Source: Symsagittifera roscoffensis
Taxonomy: Eukaryota > Xenacoelomorpha > Acoela > Convolutidae
Direction: 5' to 3'
Length of the DNA: 64,000 nt
Assembly (NCBI RefSeq): GCF_963678635.1
Contig: NC_087071.1
Location: 11,917,088-11,981,087 of the forward strand
Both the position numbers and the translations under genes were made by a program. Shown here piece after piece: positions 56,101 to 64,000 of this stretch; the stretch's first letter is position 1; every line of letters begins with the position of its first letter. The notes beneath the pieces were generated by a model. The model had not been told where the DNA came from. It was given only the letters and a program-made list of their open reading frames with translations, and searched no databases.

Positions 56101-59100
56101 CGTCGAAAAAGTAATAAGGGAAATCTCATTTTCATCTATTGAACGCGGGGAATAGTGAGAGGAAGTGGCGTCTATTTTTTTTAAATCATCTATTATATAT
56201 TTAAATGCGGGCTTCACTATCTCGCCATGTTTAAGCTTTTTCAACGTATTATTTTTGCATGTTTAAGCTATATCGTATATTGCAATCTATCTATTATATA
56301 TTTAAATGCGGGCTTCACTATCTCGCCATGTTTAAGCTCTTTCAACGTATTATTTTTGCAAGTTTAAGCTATATCGTATATTGCAATGGTTAAGAATTTT
56401 TTTTCGATTTTCCAATTTGATTTTAGTGGTAATTTTACCGAGTTTAAGTTAAGCAGCCCAATATTGAATTAGGAGTTGCGAATTTGGCCTCCAATTTTGA
56501 ATGCCCGAATCATTTTCGCTAACGAGATCAGACGATTTTTGAGATTTTTTCATAAATTTTCAGAAATTTCAAATAACAAAATAATTTACAAAATTTGAAG
56601 TTCCCAACCCTGTATTTGGGTGCTGTCAGAGTACTCTAAGGAGTTACAAATCTTGCCTCCAAATATGACTGTTCAAATCCTTGTAGTTTTTGAGATATGA
56701 CGTTTTTTGTGATTTACCAGAAAACTTATATTAATTTTTTTTCGCAAAATCTGAATAATTTACAAAACTTGAAGTTTCCAACCATGTAGTTGGGTGCTGT
56801 CAGAGTACTCTAAGGAGTTACAAATCTTGCCTCCAAATGTGACTGTTCAAATCCTTGTAGTTTTTGAGATATGACGTTTTTTGTGATTTTTTCAGAAAAC
56901 TTATTAATTTTGTTTCGCAAAATCTGAAATTACCAACCCTGTAGTTGTCCTGTCAGAGTATTCTCAAAGATTGCAAATCTTGCCTCCAAATATGACTGCT
57001 CAATTCTTAGTAGTTTTCGAGATATGATATTTTTTGTGATTTTTTCAAAAATTTTCAGAAAATTTTATTTAATTATTTCTCAAAATTTGAATTTTCCAAT
57101 CTTGTAGTTGGGTGCTGTCAGAGTACTGTAAGGAGTTACAAATCTTGCCTCCAATTATGACTGTTTAAATCTTTGGTTTTCGAAATATGACGTTTGTTGT
57201 GATTTTTCAAAAAAAAATTTCAGAAAAATAATTTTTTTTTCCGTAAAATCTGAAGTTCCCAACCCTTTATTTAGGTCTTGACAGAGTAATCTCAAAGATT
57301 GCGAATCTTGCCTCCAAGTATGACTGCTCAATTCTTTTTTTTATAGTTTTCGAGATATGACGTTTTTGTGATTTTTCCAAAAATTTTCTGAAAACTTCAG
57401 AAAGTTTAAATTAATTACTTTTTCAAATTTTGAAATTTCCAACGCTATAGTTCGGTGTTGTCAGGGTACTCTAAAGAGTTGCAAATCTTGCCACAAGCGA
57501 CTGCTAAACGCGACTGCTCTAATGCTTTTAGTTTCCGAGATATGACGTTTTTTGACTTTTTCGAACTTATCTACAAAGAAATTCAAAAAATTTGAAAATA
57601 CCACCTTGATGAAGATAAAACCTTATTGTCAGCGTACACACAGGCGTCTCAAATCTTGCCTCTTAATATGAATGCTCAAATCTTTTTAGTTTCCGAGATG
57701 AGACGTTTTTTTTCAATTTTTTTTTTCGGGAAACTTAGGTTTAAAAAAATTCACAAAATTTTGGGATTCCTAACCCTTTAATAGGGTGCTCTTAGTGGTT
57801 GCAAATCTGGCCTCCAAATTTCTCCAGAGGCCTATTAAGTTTTCGAGATGACGCTTTTAAAATTGGAAATAAAAAAATGTAAATGTTCGAAATTACCAAC
57901 CCTGTAATTGGATGCAGTCAGAGTACACTAAAAGTTTGCAGATGTTGTTTCCAATATATGCGGTTTTTCATGAGCTGTCGTAAAATTTCGAAGCACCGAA
58001 GGTGCGTTAAACGCTAGTGTGACATAAAACTTCGTATCTAGTGCAAAACAATCAATAACTGATTACACAATCATTAATTGTGTTATATCATGAGTTAACA
58101 CTTTTTGCAATAAACATGTCTGTTGATATTCTGCGTCTTGTTTTTTTTCTAATTGGCTTGAGCTATTCACCTGCAATGCAAATTGTTTGTTGGTCAAGTT
58201 GTTTTTGTATGATTTTCTGTCTAAATGTGTAATTCTGCATAATACTATATGACGAGAATTGTGTTCCGGATAGTTTAACTTCTGTCCACAATGCAAATTT
58301 CGATTTATTTCAACATTCAAAAGTTTTTCATAAATTAAGTTCAAATTTATGGGAGAAACCGCTTGCTTTTTAGGAACAGTAGAAGTTGTAGCTAAATGAT
58401 TGAGGCTATGATTCTTCATCTCCATTGAACTCTTTTTTTTATGTGAACTCTAATTCTCTTTTTGTCGCTTGTGTTATGCACTGAACGGGAACAAATTAAA
58501 CGAACCGTTTGTTTGGTGGCGTGTCAAGGAGAACCATTCTCAATCTCAGTTTGCCGAAAATAAGTAGAAATGTTTGGAGCGGATTGGAACTATTTACTAT
58601 CAACGAGGCGATCGGAGTTCGGTTCAAACCATTTCATTTTTTTAAATTTTTTTAAAGCTACTTGCCGTATCTTCGCTTGTTTTTGCGAAGTACTGCTCCG
58701 CCTCTGAGTCTAAATTTGTTAACCAATGAAAGTCTTTAGGATTTATAATTAGCGTACTTTTTCGAAGTAGTCTCAATATTTCGACAAATTTTTCTATTTA
58801 GTCCCTTAACAGATTTTAAATTTTTTTCATACTGAGAATGTGGTTGTGAGGGTACGCGCCGTTTGGTTATTACGCTAGCGAGCAGCTTTTGTTTTAGTAC
58901 GAACCTTCTTCTTTTTCTAACCTAACTCGCAAATAAAAGTGTTCAGATTCGAGTCCGTAACGACTCTGAAGTTTTACTACTTCGAGGCTTGTTTTGACTT
59001 TTTCTTATTGCACTTTTTAGAACTCTAGAGCTGCTCTTTGTTTTGTTCTCGAAGGTGTTTGCGAAGCGCAACTTCGTCTGTATAGGGATACAAAGTGCGT

Positions 59101-59794
59101 TAACCTGAGTTTATGCCATGAAGTCCATGTGTTAATGAACCAATTCAAGATTTTTGTAGGTGGTGTTGTTCTTAAGAGTCGATGAACGTAGTTCAGACTT
59201 TTATATAGATCGCGATGAATTTTATATTTTTTTTTGTTCAGGCTCAGTTTTACTTTTTTGTTGTTTGAGTTTTGATTTCTGTTTAAACGCCAGCTCGTTT
59301 ATTTTATTAGAAGAAAAGGCAAACTCCACTATCGAACAGCGAAAGTGTGAACGTCACGAAAAATAAAAACATAAGATTTTCCAGCGAAATAAAAAAAATT
59401 GCCTGTTGATCCAGTTTTCTCAAATTAGGTTAAATTTCATCAAAAAATTGTCAATCATATTTTGTTCTTGAATCTCGATGAGTAATGTTTTTAAGAGTAA
59501 TGAACATTGTGAAGACACTTGTATAGGTCTTGGTCATTATTGCGTTTTTTTTTTGCGGTTGGCTTTTAAGTTCAGTTCAGTTCCATTGTGAAAAGGAAGG
59601 CAAACTCCACCCTCGAACAGTAAGAGTGTAAAGGTCAAGAAAAACGTGATCGTCATCTAGCTTCGAGAGAGGATTTTAATTTTCAGATTTGCCAGCGGAA
59701 ATAAAAATTTACATACTGATCTAGTTTTCTCAAATTGGGTTGATTTTATCGAACGCCAATTGTTCTTGAAATTTAAAGGGCATACACACACATT

Positions 59795-59846
<52 letters not shown>

Positions 59847-61427
59847 TCATAATTCGAAAGTTAAAGCTAGCTTTTTTTATTAATGTCTGGTCGCGTGGCT
59901 TAAAATTTAGTTCAAAATGACGAATTGGCGAGTAGCGATTGGTTACACTGTTGCATTCAATAGGGCATGAGTTGTCTAATGCATTTGAATCAGCGTTTGC
60001 CGCTAATCGAGATTGTTTTGTCTAGGTATCAAAATTTTAAAAAGGGGGGGTTGAAATTGTTTAGGCATTGAAATTTAATATAATGATAAACGACAATTAT
60101 CTTTTAACAGGTGCAGCGGGCAATCAACAACAAGCGACCACAGTGTCCGATCAGTTTCAACACTCTCTATCTTCCCAAGAGTAGGAAACTAAACACTCCC
60201 TTTATACAGCAGGAAGGACAGGGAATTGATGATCACGCAGGACAGAAGGATCGAAAAACCACGGTCGGTTTTGTAGTTCTTAACAGGCATTGCTGCTGAT
60301 ATAAAAAGAAACACTTAAATAGTTCAAGAATATTTGAGGAAAATAAAATAATCATAATCAACTACAATGACCGAAGTGTAGGTCAGAAGTAAATTGTGAG
60401 TGTTATAAATTTAAATTTCAATTTGAATGTATTACGAGTTAATATAACGAAATTGACAATATGTTCATGTTAGATTTGCTTAAATTTGACCTAAAGTTGT
60501 CACCAGCAGCATTTGGTTCCTTATCTTTTTCTTTCTTGAATTATAGTAATAAAATATCTGAAATCTACTTCACAACTTAAAATACTCATAATTTTTAAAA
60601 ATAGGGCTTAAAAATTAGTACTGATTAAATTGAATTGAATTGTATTTCGCACATATTAAAGATCGTTTTGACGCAATTCAGGTACGATTAAAAAATTCAG
60701 TAAGTAATTTAAGCTATTAGACTCCCACTGAAATTTTACGCTAGTTTTTTTTAACGTGAAGATGGTTGTAAAGTGATATAAAATGATGTTTTAGGCAGCT
60801 AATCGTCGTTCAAGTCGAACACCACTGCCAGATCTCTCAGAACAAAACAACAATGACAATCAAAACAACAACATGAACACATCCACGATATCACGTGACC
60901 CTAGCTTCATTGCAAACAGTCGTCCCTATGCGTGCTTCCCCTGTGGCCATGTATACGGGTAAAGATTTTTTTTTCCTTTTCGAGAAGACATTTCGAAGTT
61001 AACAGAAGTTTTTCTGAAGTGTTTTTTCGAGTCAATAACTGACGATTCCACATATTAGCAAGACTTGTAGAAGTTTCAATTTGACTATAATTGATGATTT
61101 TACTTTTTTACTTGTTTTAATTATACAATAAGTAACTTCGGTTTCAAACTTATGAATTAAGAAAAATGAAAAAGTTAACATTTTTGAAATTTTGTTTCTA
61201 GAAACGTACATTCTAATAAGAATTCAAAGTAGTTATCTAATCAGAACTATTTAATACAATCTTAGAACTGTGAAAACTGACTCTAACCAAAAGTTTTTTC
61301 TCTAGCTACTTCGATGCTCCCCCACCTATGCGCACACCTGGTGGGGGTACTCCTGAAGTGAGGGAACAATCCACTGAAGGGTACTCTTCAAATTTGCCAT
61401 CACCATCAGGACCACCCATTCTCGAAG
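50005..61427 (+). CDS. PELI: Pellino-family E3 ubiquitin ligase, exons 1-11 (3' end outside window)
   Basis: Pellino proteins bind phosphorylated IRAK/Pelle-type kinases through an FHA domain and ubiquitinate partners in Toll/IL-1R signalling through a C-terminal RING-like domain. Eleven exons, all in phase, give the first 603 residues: 50,005-50,102; 50,504-50,627; 52,522-52,763; 53,400-53,547; 54,347-54,515; 54,759-54,955; 55,535-55,804; 55,988-56,110; 60,111-60,263; 60,795-60,958; 61,306-61,427. An in-frame TAA at 49,969 precedes the first ATG. Signatures are LYGELVVFG (~147-155), SYSLSRTRAYVVEY (219-232), MFQVGRSTES (240-249), STISRYACRIVVER (273-286), RIYAAGFD (311-318), DGLTTNGV (370-377), DGCLIDLCGTTLLWRSA, RPQCPISFNTL and CGHVYGY (558-564). 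Compared with human Pellino (~418 residues) it has a ~130-residue longer N-terminus, a Gly8 loop, an Asn-rich insert and a long linker before CGHV. The remaining RING ligands are beyond the window. Confidence 0.96.
50103..50503 (+). other. Pellino intron 1 (401 bp)
   Basis: AT-rich sequence; nothing recognisable beyond splice signals. The aataaa at about 50,258 is intronic in this model. Confidence 0.75.
50504..50627 (+). CDS. PELI: Pellino exon 2
   Basis: The acceptor is aaatatttttcag and the donor gtattt. It is a low-complexity Ser-rich N-terminal extension (SSSSSSYNGATREQ) that vertebrate Pellinos lack. The exon call rests on splice sites and phase. Confidence 0.8.
50628..52521 (+). other. 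Pellino intron 2 (1.9 kb)
   Basis: No conserved exon. Near 51,055-51,115 there is a tRNA-like stretch with a good B box (agattcgaatcc), probably a SINE head. An antisense open frame at 51,192-51,509 has no ATG and no recognised motif. Confidence 0.7.
51040..51180 (+). repeat. tRNA-like SINE head with a strong B box
   Basis: ttaatatggctcaacagagt resembles an A box and aagattcgaatcccg is a near-perfect B box about 40 bases later. The flanks do not form a full tRNA cloverleaf that I can pair, so a SINE head is preferred over a tRNA gene. Confidence 0.45.
52522..52763 (+). CDS. PELI: Pellino exon 3: extension and first conserved strand
   Basis: The acceptor is aattgttacag and the donor gttagt. 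It ends with ELYGELVVFG, equivalent to the VKYGELIVLGYNG start of vertebrate Pellinos. If intron 3 were retained the frame would close at 52,851. Confidence 0.92.
52764..53399 (+). other. Pellino intron 3 (636 bp) with a related MITE end and a tRNA-like stretch
   Basis: 52,860-52,985 resembles the right half of the mS22 intron-3 element (tgggtcgaaaatttgctggc; ggggaagagattgttcagtag). 53,300-53,362 has gggttaacgtgttc and a B-box-like ggtttcgattcc, similar to the SINE head near 45,880. Confidence 0.55.
53400..53547 (+). CDS. PELI: Pellino exon 4: basic Arg-rich block
   Basis: The acceptor is cattgtttag and the donor gtgaac. SARRRSKLQLRRRSRPNGV aligns with the conserved GRRKSRFALFKRPKANGV block of the family. 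A His/Gln-rich segment follows. Confidence 0.9.
53548..54346 (+). other. Pellino intron 4 (0.8 kb) with a hairpin-repeat copy
   Basis: The 54,150-54,325 segment starts acgcaagcgagcgtag and ends with a degenerate family hairpin, cgcaaagtgcagcttagccg (54,300). The rest is AT-rich with nothing recognised. Confidence 0.6.
54347..54515 (+). CDS. PELI: Pellino exon 5: FHA core, GRSTES motif
   Basis: The donor is gtaagc. SYSLSRTRAYVVEY and MFQVGRSTESNIDMVLIDT match the family closely. The Arg of GRSTES is the expected phosphothreonine-contacting residue. Confidence 0.97.
54759..54955 (+). CDS. PELI: Pellino exon 6: FHA continuation with a Gly8 insert
   Basis: STISRYACRIVVER is conserved. The loop that is a few residues in vertebrates (NPPFTA) is here about 22 residues, with eight glycines in a row (54,853-54,876) flanked by methionines. 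RIYAAGFD then resumes the family sequence. The donor is gtaagt. Confidence 0.96.
54956..55534 (+). other. Pellino intron 6 (579 bp) with a hairpin-repeat 3' end
   Basis: The only recognisable part is the family hairpin gcgaagtgcaacttcgcttc at 55,431-55,450, about 85 bp before exon 7. Confidence 0.6.
55535..55804 (+). CDS. PELI: Pellino exon 7: wing region with an Asn/Lys insert
   Basis: EKALKW and DGLTTNGVLILNP are conserved, separated by an insert of about 30 residues rich in Asn, Lys and Ser (NNNKDNNNKK). WREVSICGHIYTMRES follows. The donor is gtgagt. Confidence 0.97.
55988..56110 (+). CDS. PELI: Pellino exon 8
   Basis: ELRDGCLIDLCGTTLLWRSA matches the family's LQDGSLIDLCGATLLWRTA. The acceptor is gttaatttag and the donor gtaata. 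Confidence 0.95.
56188..56389 (+). repeat. 101-bp tandem duplication
   Basis: Two copies (ctattatatatttaaatgcg through cgtatattgcaat) are offset by 101 bp, differing at two positions (gctttttc/gctctttc and gcatg/gcaag). Confidence 0.92.
56430..57990 (+). repeat. Degenerate tandem array, about ten units of 155-185 bp
   Basis: The block gcaaatcttgcctccaaata recurs at about 56,476, 56,650, 56,821, 56,977, 57,143, 57,301, 57,484, 57,650, 57,800 and 57,936. Between occurrences come gactgctcaaatc, gttttcgagatatgacg, a T-rich run, then ccaaccctgtagttgggtgc and tgtcagagtactctaa. Divergence is high, so the array is old. It is unrelated to the 135-bp satellite. Confidence 0.9.
58590..58712 (+). repeat. 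Hairpin-repeat copy with a B box
   Basis: A B-box-like ggttcaaacc lies near 58,621 and the terminal hairpin gcgaagtactgctccgcctc at 58,685, about 65 bp apart. Confidence 0.6.
58855..59085 (+). repeat. SINE-like hairpin-repeat copy, long
   Basis: The head (ttggttattacgctagcgag, ctaactcgcaaataaaagtg) matches 45,661-45,760. A B-box-like agattcgagtcc lies near 58,947. The end hairpin is gcgaagcgcaacttcgtc at 59,061. Confidence 0.65.
59160..59475 (+). repeat. R2 dispersed repeat, near full-length
   Basis: gagtcgatgaacgtagttc, tatagatcgcgatg, ggcaaactccactatcgaac, gtcacgaaaaa, ttccagcgaaat, gatccagttttctcaaatt and gtcaatcatattttgttc are in family order. Confidence 0.8.
59480..59775 (+). repeat. 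R2 dispersed repeat, near full-length, in tandem with the previous copy
   Basis: gagtaatgaacattgtgaag, aggcaaactccaccctcgaa, aagaaaaacgtgatcg, gccagcggaaat, ctagttttctcaaattgggt and cgccaattgttctt are in the same order and orientation as the preceding copy. Confidence 0.8.
59782..59844. repeat. Compound (CA)n(TA)n microsatellite
   Basis: A CA tract of about 30 bases, with one imperfection near 59,794, runs directly into a TA tract of about 32 bases. Confidence 0.97.
60111..60263 (+). CDS. PELI: Pellino exon 9: start of the RING-like region
   Basis: KRPQCPISFNTLYLPKSRK matches ARPQCPVGFNTLAFPSMKR. A Gln/Asp-rich linker follows. The donor gtcggt is weak but phase-compatible. Confidence 0.92.
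60264..60794 (+). other. Pellino intron 9 (531 bp)
   Basis: AT-rich sequence with no recognised repeat or exon. Confidence 0.75.
60795..60958 (+). CDS. PELI: Pellino exon 10: expanded linker and CGHV
   Basis: An Asn-rich linker of about 45 residues precedes YACFPCGHVYG, equivalent to WVYLNCGHVHGY. The acceptor is atgttttag and the donor gtaaag. Confidence 0.92.
60959..61305 (+). other. Pellino intron 10 (347 bp)
   Basis: AT-rich sequence with no recognised repeat or exon. Confidence 0.75.
61306..61427 (+). CDS. PELI: Pellino exon 11: Pro/Gly-rich insert after CGHV
   Basis: The acceptor is ttttttctctag and the donor gtagca. YFDAPPPMRTPGGGTPEV and a Ser/Pro-rich stretch replace the short HNWG...DREC spacer of vertebrate Pellinos. 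The phase continues, but the next conserved CPMC block is not in the window. Confidence 0.78.
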
Positions 61428-61449
61428 GTAGCATGTGTTTCCCAATTGT

Positions 61450-61755
61450 TGGTCATTTTTTGAGAGTCAATGAACGGAAGTGAAGGCACATATTTTAGAA
61501 CTGTTGTTATTGTGACGCTCAATTTTGATTTTTTCTGCGGTTTGATTTTAAGCTCAATTCAAATTTTTTTATTTTGAGAAAGCACAATATGCGTTTCAAT
61601 CACAAAAGTGCAAATGGCACAAAAAACGTGAATTAGTTTCAATAATTGACTTTAATTCAGAATTCCTGGCCGAATAAAAAAGTCACCTATTAACCCAGTT
61701 TTCTCTATTTAGGATAGTCTAATGAAAGAAGTGTCAATCATAAAAGATACTTGAG
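61450..61755 (+). repeat. R2 dispersed repeat copy
   Basis: gagagtcaatgaacggaag, ctgcggtttgattttaagc, aaaaaacgtgaat, cctggccgaataaaa, cccagttttctctattt and gtgtcaatcataaaag are in family order. Confidence 0.75.
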
Positions 61756-62459
61756 TATTTACATGATCTGTTTTGTTCGTCTAAACTTAAATTTGAGAAT
61801 CAATTTAACACTTCAATCGTTTTGCTTGTTTCGTTTATTCAGTTACAACTGCCTGTTGGCTATGCATGTTGGTTAATATTTGTTCTGAGCAGTATTAGAC
61901 GAGTTGAAAGCAGCTATGGCGTAAGTTATTTTTTTTTGCGCATTTTTAAGTAGTTTTAAGTGGTAAATTTTGAAGGTGAATTTTTCGCGCTTTTTAGGTG
62001 CCTTAAAGTGAAAAGATAAATCAGGAAAAATTTTCCCTGTGATCCGGATATTTTTTTTGCTTTCGAGACTCATTTTCTGCGATTGAGTTAATACTCTCTT
62101 CCCATGTTTCGCAAAATGTGTTGAATGGTTTCAACTCAACCATTATTGCAGTTTTCTGAAATCTAATTGAACAAGTCAGCTTTGGGCATAATGTTCTATG
62201 GTCAATCCTAGTAAAATAAGTACACTAAACAAGTAACATTCGTTTTCAGAAATTTTCCAATTAAATATTCTTTGCGAGATCTTTCAAATGCATAATTCAT
62301 GCGCATTTTGATTTAGTAAATTCTTATTTATTACGTGCAAAATTAGTGTGGTTGCCTCTAGTTTATTACATTCCAAACTATTAATTGCAAATTTTGAGTT
62401 TTTTGCAGTATAAAGCTTCTGGATCTTTGCCTTTTTCTATCTCGCGCGTGTTAATTATT

Positions 62460-64000
62460 ATTAATTTTACGATGAGCAAAGGTATTGCAATCGGGTACTA
62501 GATTTATTGCCAACACCCACGTGACACCAACGACACCCCCTACCCTAAACATCCTACAACTGAACTGCAACGGCATTGGGGAGACACCTGAAATTGCAGC
62601 ATACCTCAATGCACACGATATTAAACTCGCTGCTATACAAGAATCCAACCTAACTGCTAAAAGCAGAGACTCCAACTTTGGTTCGAACACGGTACTTCGT
62701 CAGACAGACCAGCCAACAGATGAGGAGGTAGTTTGGCCTTCTTCATCCACGAAGACATTGTGTACACCCCATTGCAACTACCACAAGATGGTACTATGGA
62801 GTGAATGGTCATCAAAATAGACCACATTAACACCTCGTTCAGGACCATAAATCACTACATCCCCAAACCAGCTCATGCCCCGAAGGGTAAATCGCATCTT
62901 TAGAGCCGCTTCTGAAAACTGACAATACCATAGCAGTAGTAGATGCCAATGCGCACGACCCCCTTTGGCACTCGCCATTAGTAGACACTCGAAGCAACAA
63001 GCTAGCAGGGGAAATCGAGTTTTCTGATTATGGAGTTCTCAATGAAAATACTCCCACTAGGCTCCCATCTAACAACCAGCCGACGTCAATGGACATCTCT
63101 TTAACGTCATTGTCTCTGCTAACCTCAACAGAATGGAGCACAGACATCCCTCAGCTCTGACCACCTGCCAATCACCATCAAACTGGCAATGAGCTCCTCG
63201 ACGACACCAGTCAGATCAGTCAAGAAAACTTACTCGAATCTCGCCAACTCGGGCTGGGAAGCTTTCTCAGCCGAAGTGGAAACCCTTGTACACTCCGCCA
63301 AGAGACATGGGTTGGGATTGCGTGATCCCCAGATCCCGGATGTATACTCTGGCGATAACCTCCTGAGAGACGCCATCAATACAGCATCAAAGCATCACAT
63401 CCCCTCAGGCCGCCGCAAGGATGTGATATCCCTACTTCTGGAGCCAGCTTCCAGATGGATCATCGAACGAGACAACATCCTTTCTCATGACCCGACTTCT
63501 ACGGAGATCGAGACTCTTAACAACCGTATTCAGATGGCCATCCGACAGAACAAAGCAGTCAAATGGAAAGAGTTCGTCAGCAGTTTTGACCACCCTACTG
63601 ACACAGCAAAACTTTGAAAAACGATAAAAGCACTGGACAACAAGACAAGCAAACAGCGGAAAAACCAGCCTATCAAATTCAAAGGGAAAAAAGGAAGAAG
63701 ACGTTCATCTTCTTCCTTTTTTTCCTGACGATCAACTTGTCAATTTCAAGAAGTCAAATACCCGCCATCTGGAAGACTTCCACTATTGAAGCCAGGAAAA
63801 CTCACCAATGAGAGTGCCTCGTACCGGCCGATGTCACTTCTTTGCCCCGCAGTCAAGATACTGGAGAAGTGCCTTCGCCCGATACTCGAGGAACACCTCA
63901 AGACGGCAGAACATCAACACGGCTTGAGACCGCGATACTCCACAGTCAAAGCGCTCAGCGAACTATCAACTGCAATCGCAGACGGCGTAAATCAACGAAA
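62460..64000 (+). mobile_element. Jockey-type LINE fragment: endonuclease and start of reverse transcriptase, decayed
   Basis: The endonuclease domain is recognisable in pieces. LNILQLNCNGIGE is the N-terminal QxNxNG-type motif. LAAIQESNL carries the catalytic Glu. GGSLAFFIHEDIVYTPL lies in another frame, VVDANAHDPLW is the D-x-N motif, and LSDHLPITI the final Asp-His motif. A linker (63,189-63,617) leads to the reverse-transcriptase start: KPGKLTNESASYRPMSLL, AVKILEKCLRPILEEHL and HQHGLRPRYST. The pieces need at least two frameshifts in the endonuclease part. The later frame has in-frame TGA at 63,615 (at a Trp-like position) and 63,726, so the element cannot encode an intact protein. GC content is higher than in the host intron. 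It continues past the right edge. Confidence 0.92.
63189..63617 (+). pseudogene. LINE ORF2 remnant, linker region, ended by TGA
   Basis: This is the longest unbroken piece of the LINE, 142 codons, in frame with the upstream SDHLPITIKLAM motif and with the downstream reverse-transcriptase motifs. It stops at a TGA where the family would likely have Trp. The ATG at its 5' end is internal to the element and not a real start. Confidence 0.8.

Larger units (their letters stand above)
56111..60110 (+). other. Pellino intron 8 (4.0 kb), repeat-filled
   Basis: In order it holds a 101-bp tandem duplication (56,188-56,389), a ten-unit degenerate tandem array (56,430-57,990), a gene-free stretch with an antisense open frame (58,063-58,425), two hairpin-repeat copies (58,590-59,085), two R2 copies (59,160-59,775) and a microsatellite. 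Exons 8 and 9 are conserved on both sides and are joined in phase across it. Confidence 0.85.
61428..64000 (+). other. Pellino intron 11, open at the right edge
   Basis: It holds an R2 copy (61,450-61,755), about 700 bp of AT-rich sequence with nothing recognised, then a LINE fragment (62,460-64,000). No further Pellino exon is visible before the window ends. Confidence 0.75.

Noticed and set aside
58063-58425. Antisense open frame of 120 codons with an ATG in Pellino intron 8
   Set aside because: No family resemblance, no splice signals or promoter. It sits among repeats and would need transcript evidence.
62451-62690. Antisense open frames over the LINE fragment
   Set aside because: The sense strand carries the endonuclease motifs; the antisense frames are shadows.

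Overview
This window is nuclear DNA from an animal, most likely an invertebrate. It holds intron-rich, AT-rich genes with GT-AG introns (and one apparent GC-AG intron) encoding three metazoan proteins: TMCO1, mitochondrial ribosomal protein mS22 and a Pellino-family E3 ubiquitin ligase. Dispersed SINE-like and TIR-like repeats and a decayed Jockey-type LINE are also present. The species cannot be named from what is visible. There are no prokaryotic genes, operator sites or CRISPR arrays.

Positions 1 to about 39,783 are one uninterrupted head-to-tail satellite array with a monomer of 133-136 bp (mode 135), roughly 295 monomers, running off the left edge. The first 36.4 kb is homogeneous and carries several local higher-order repeats (270, 405, 540, 675, 810, 947 and 1,596 bp). 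The last 3.3 kb is divergent and has its own three-monomer, ~404-bp periodicity. About 43 bp after the last recognisable monomer, a splice acceptor opens the penultimate coding exon of TMCO1. The array therefore appears to fill or end an intron of TMCO1, whose 5' exons are not in the window.

From 39.8 to 61.4 kb three genes lie on the plus strand in close succession. They are the last two exons of TMCO1 (39,826-42,571, poly(A) signal near 43,011), a complete five-exon mS22 gene (43,454-49,684, 404 codons), and the first eleven coding exons of a Pellino gene (50,005-61,427, continuing past the right edge). All exon junctions were worked out by hand and the reading phase agrees at every one. 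TMCO1 acts at the ER membrane (calcium leak and multipass-protein insertion), mS22 in the mitochondrial small ribosomal subunit, and Pellino in Toll/IL-1R signalling. No shared pathway is implied. The mS22 stop and the Pellino start are only 320 bp apart with no AATAAA between them. Both downstream genes have an AG acceptor-like site just upstream of the ATG, so 5'-UTR introns or trans-splicing are worth testing.

Introns are crowded with repeats: a ~300-bp dispersed family (called R2 here, about ten copies), a family with tRNA-like promoter boxes and a terminal GCGAAG/CTTCGC hairpin, two foldback elements, a 920-bp near-identical tandem duplication in mS22 intron 1, a ten-unit degenerate tandem array in Pellino intron 8, and a (CA)n(TA)n microsatellite. 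The right end, 62.46-64.0 kb, is a broken Jockey-type LINE carrying endonuclease and reverse-transcriptase sequence inside Pellino intron 11.
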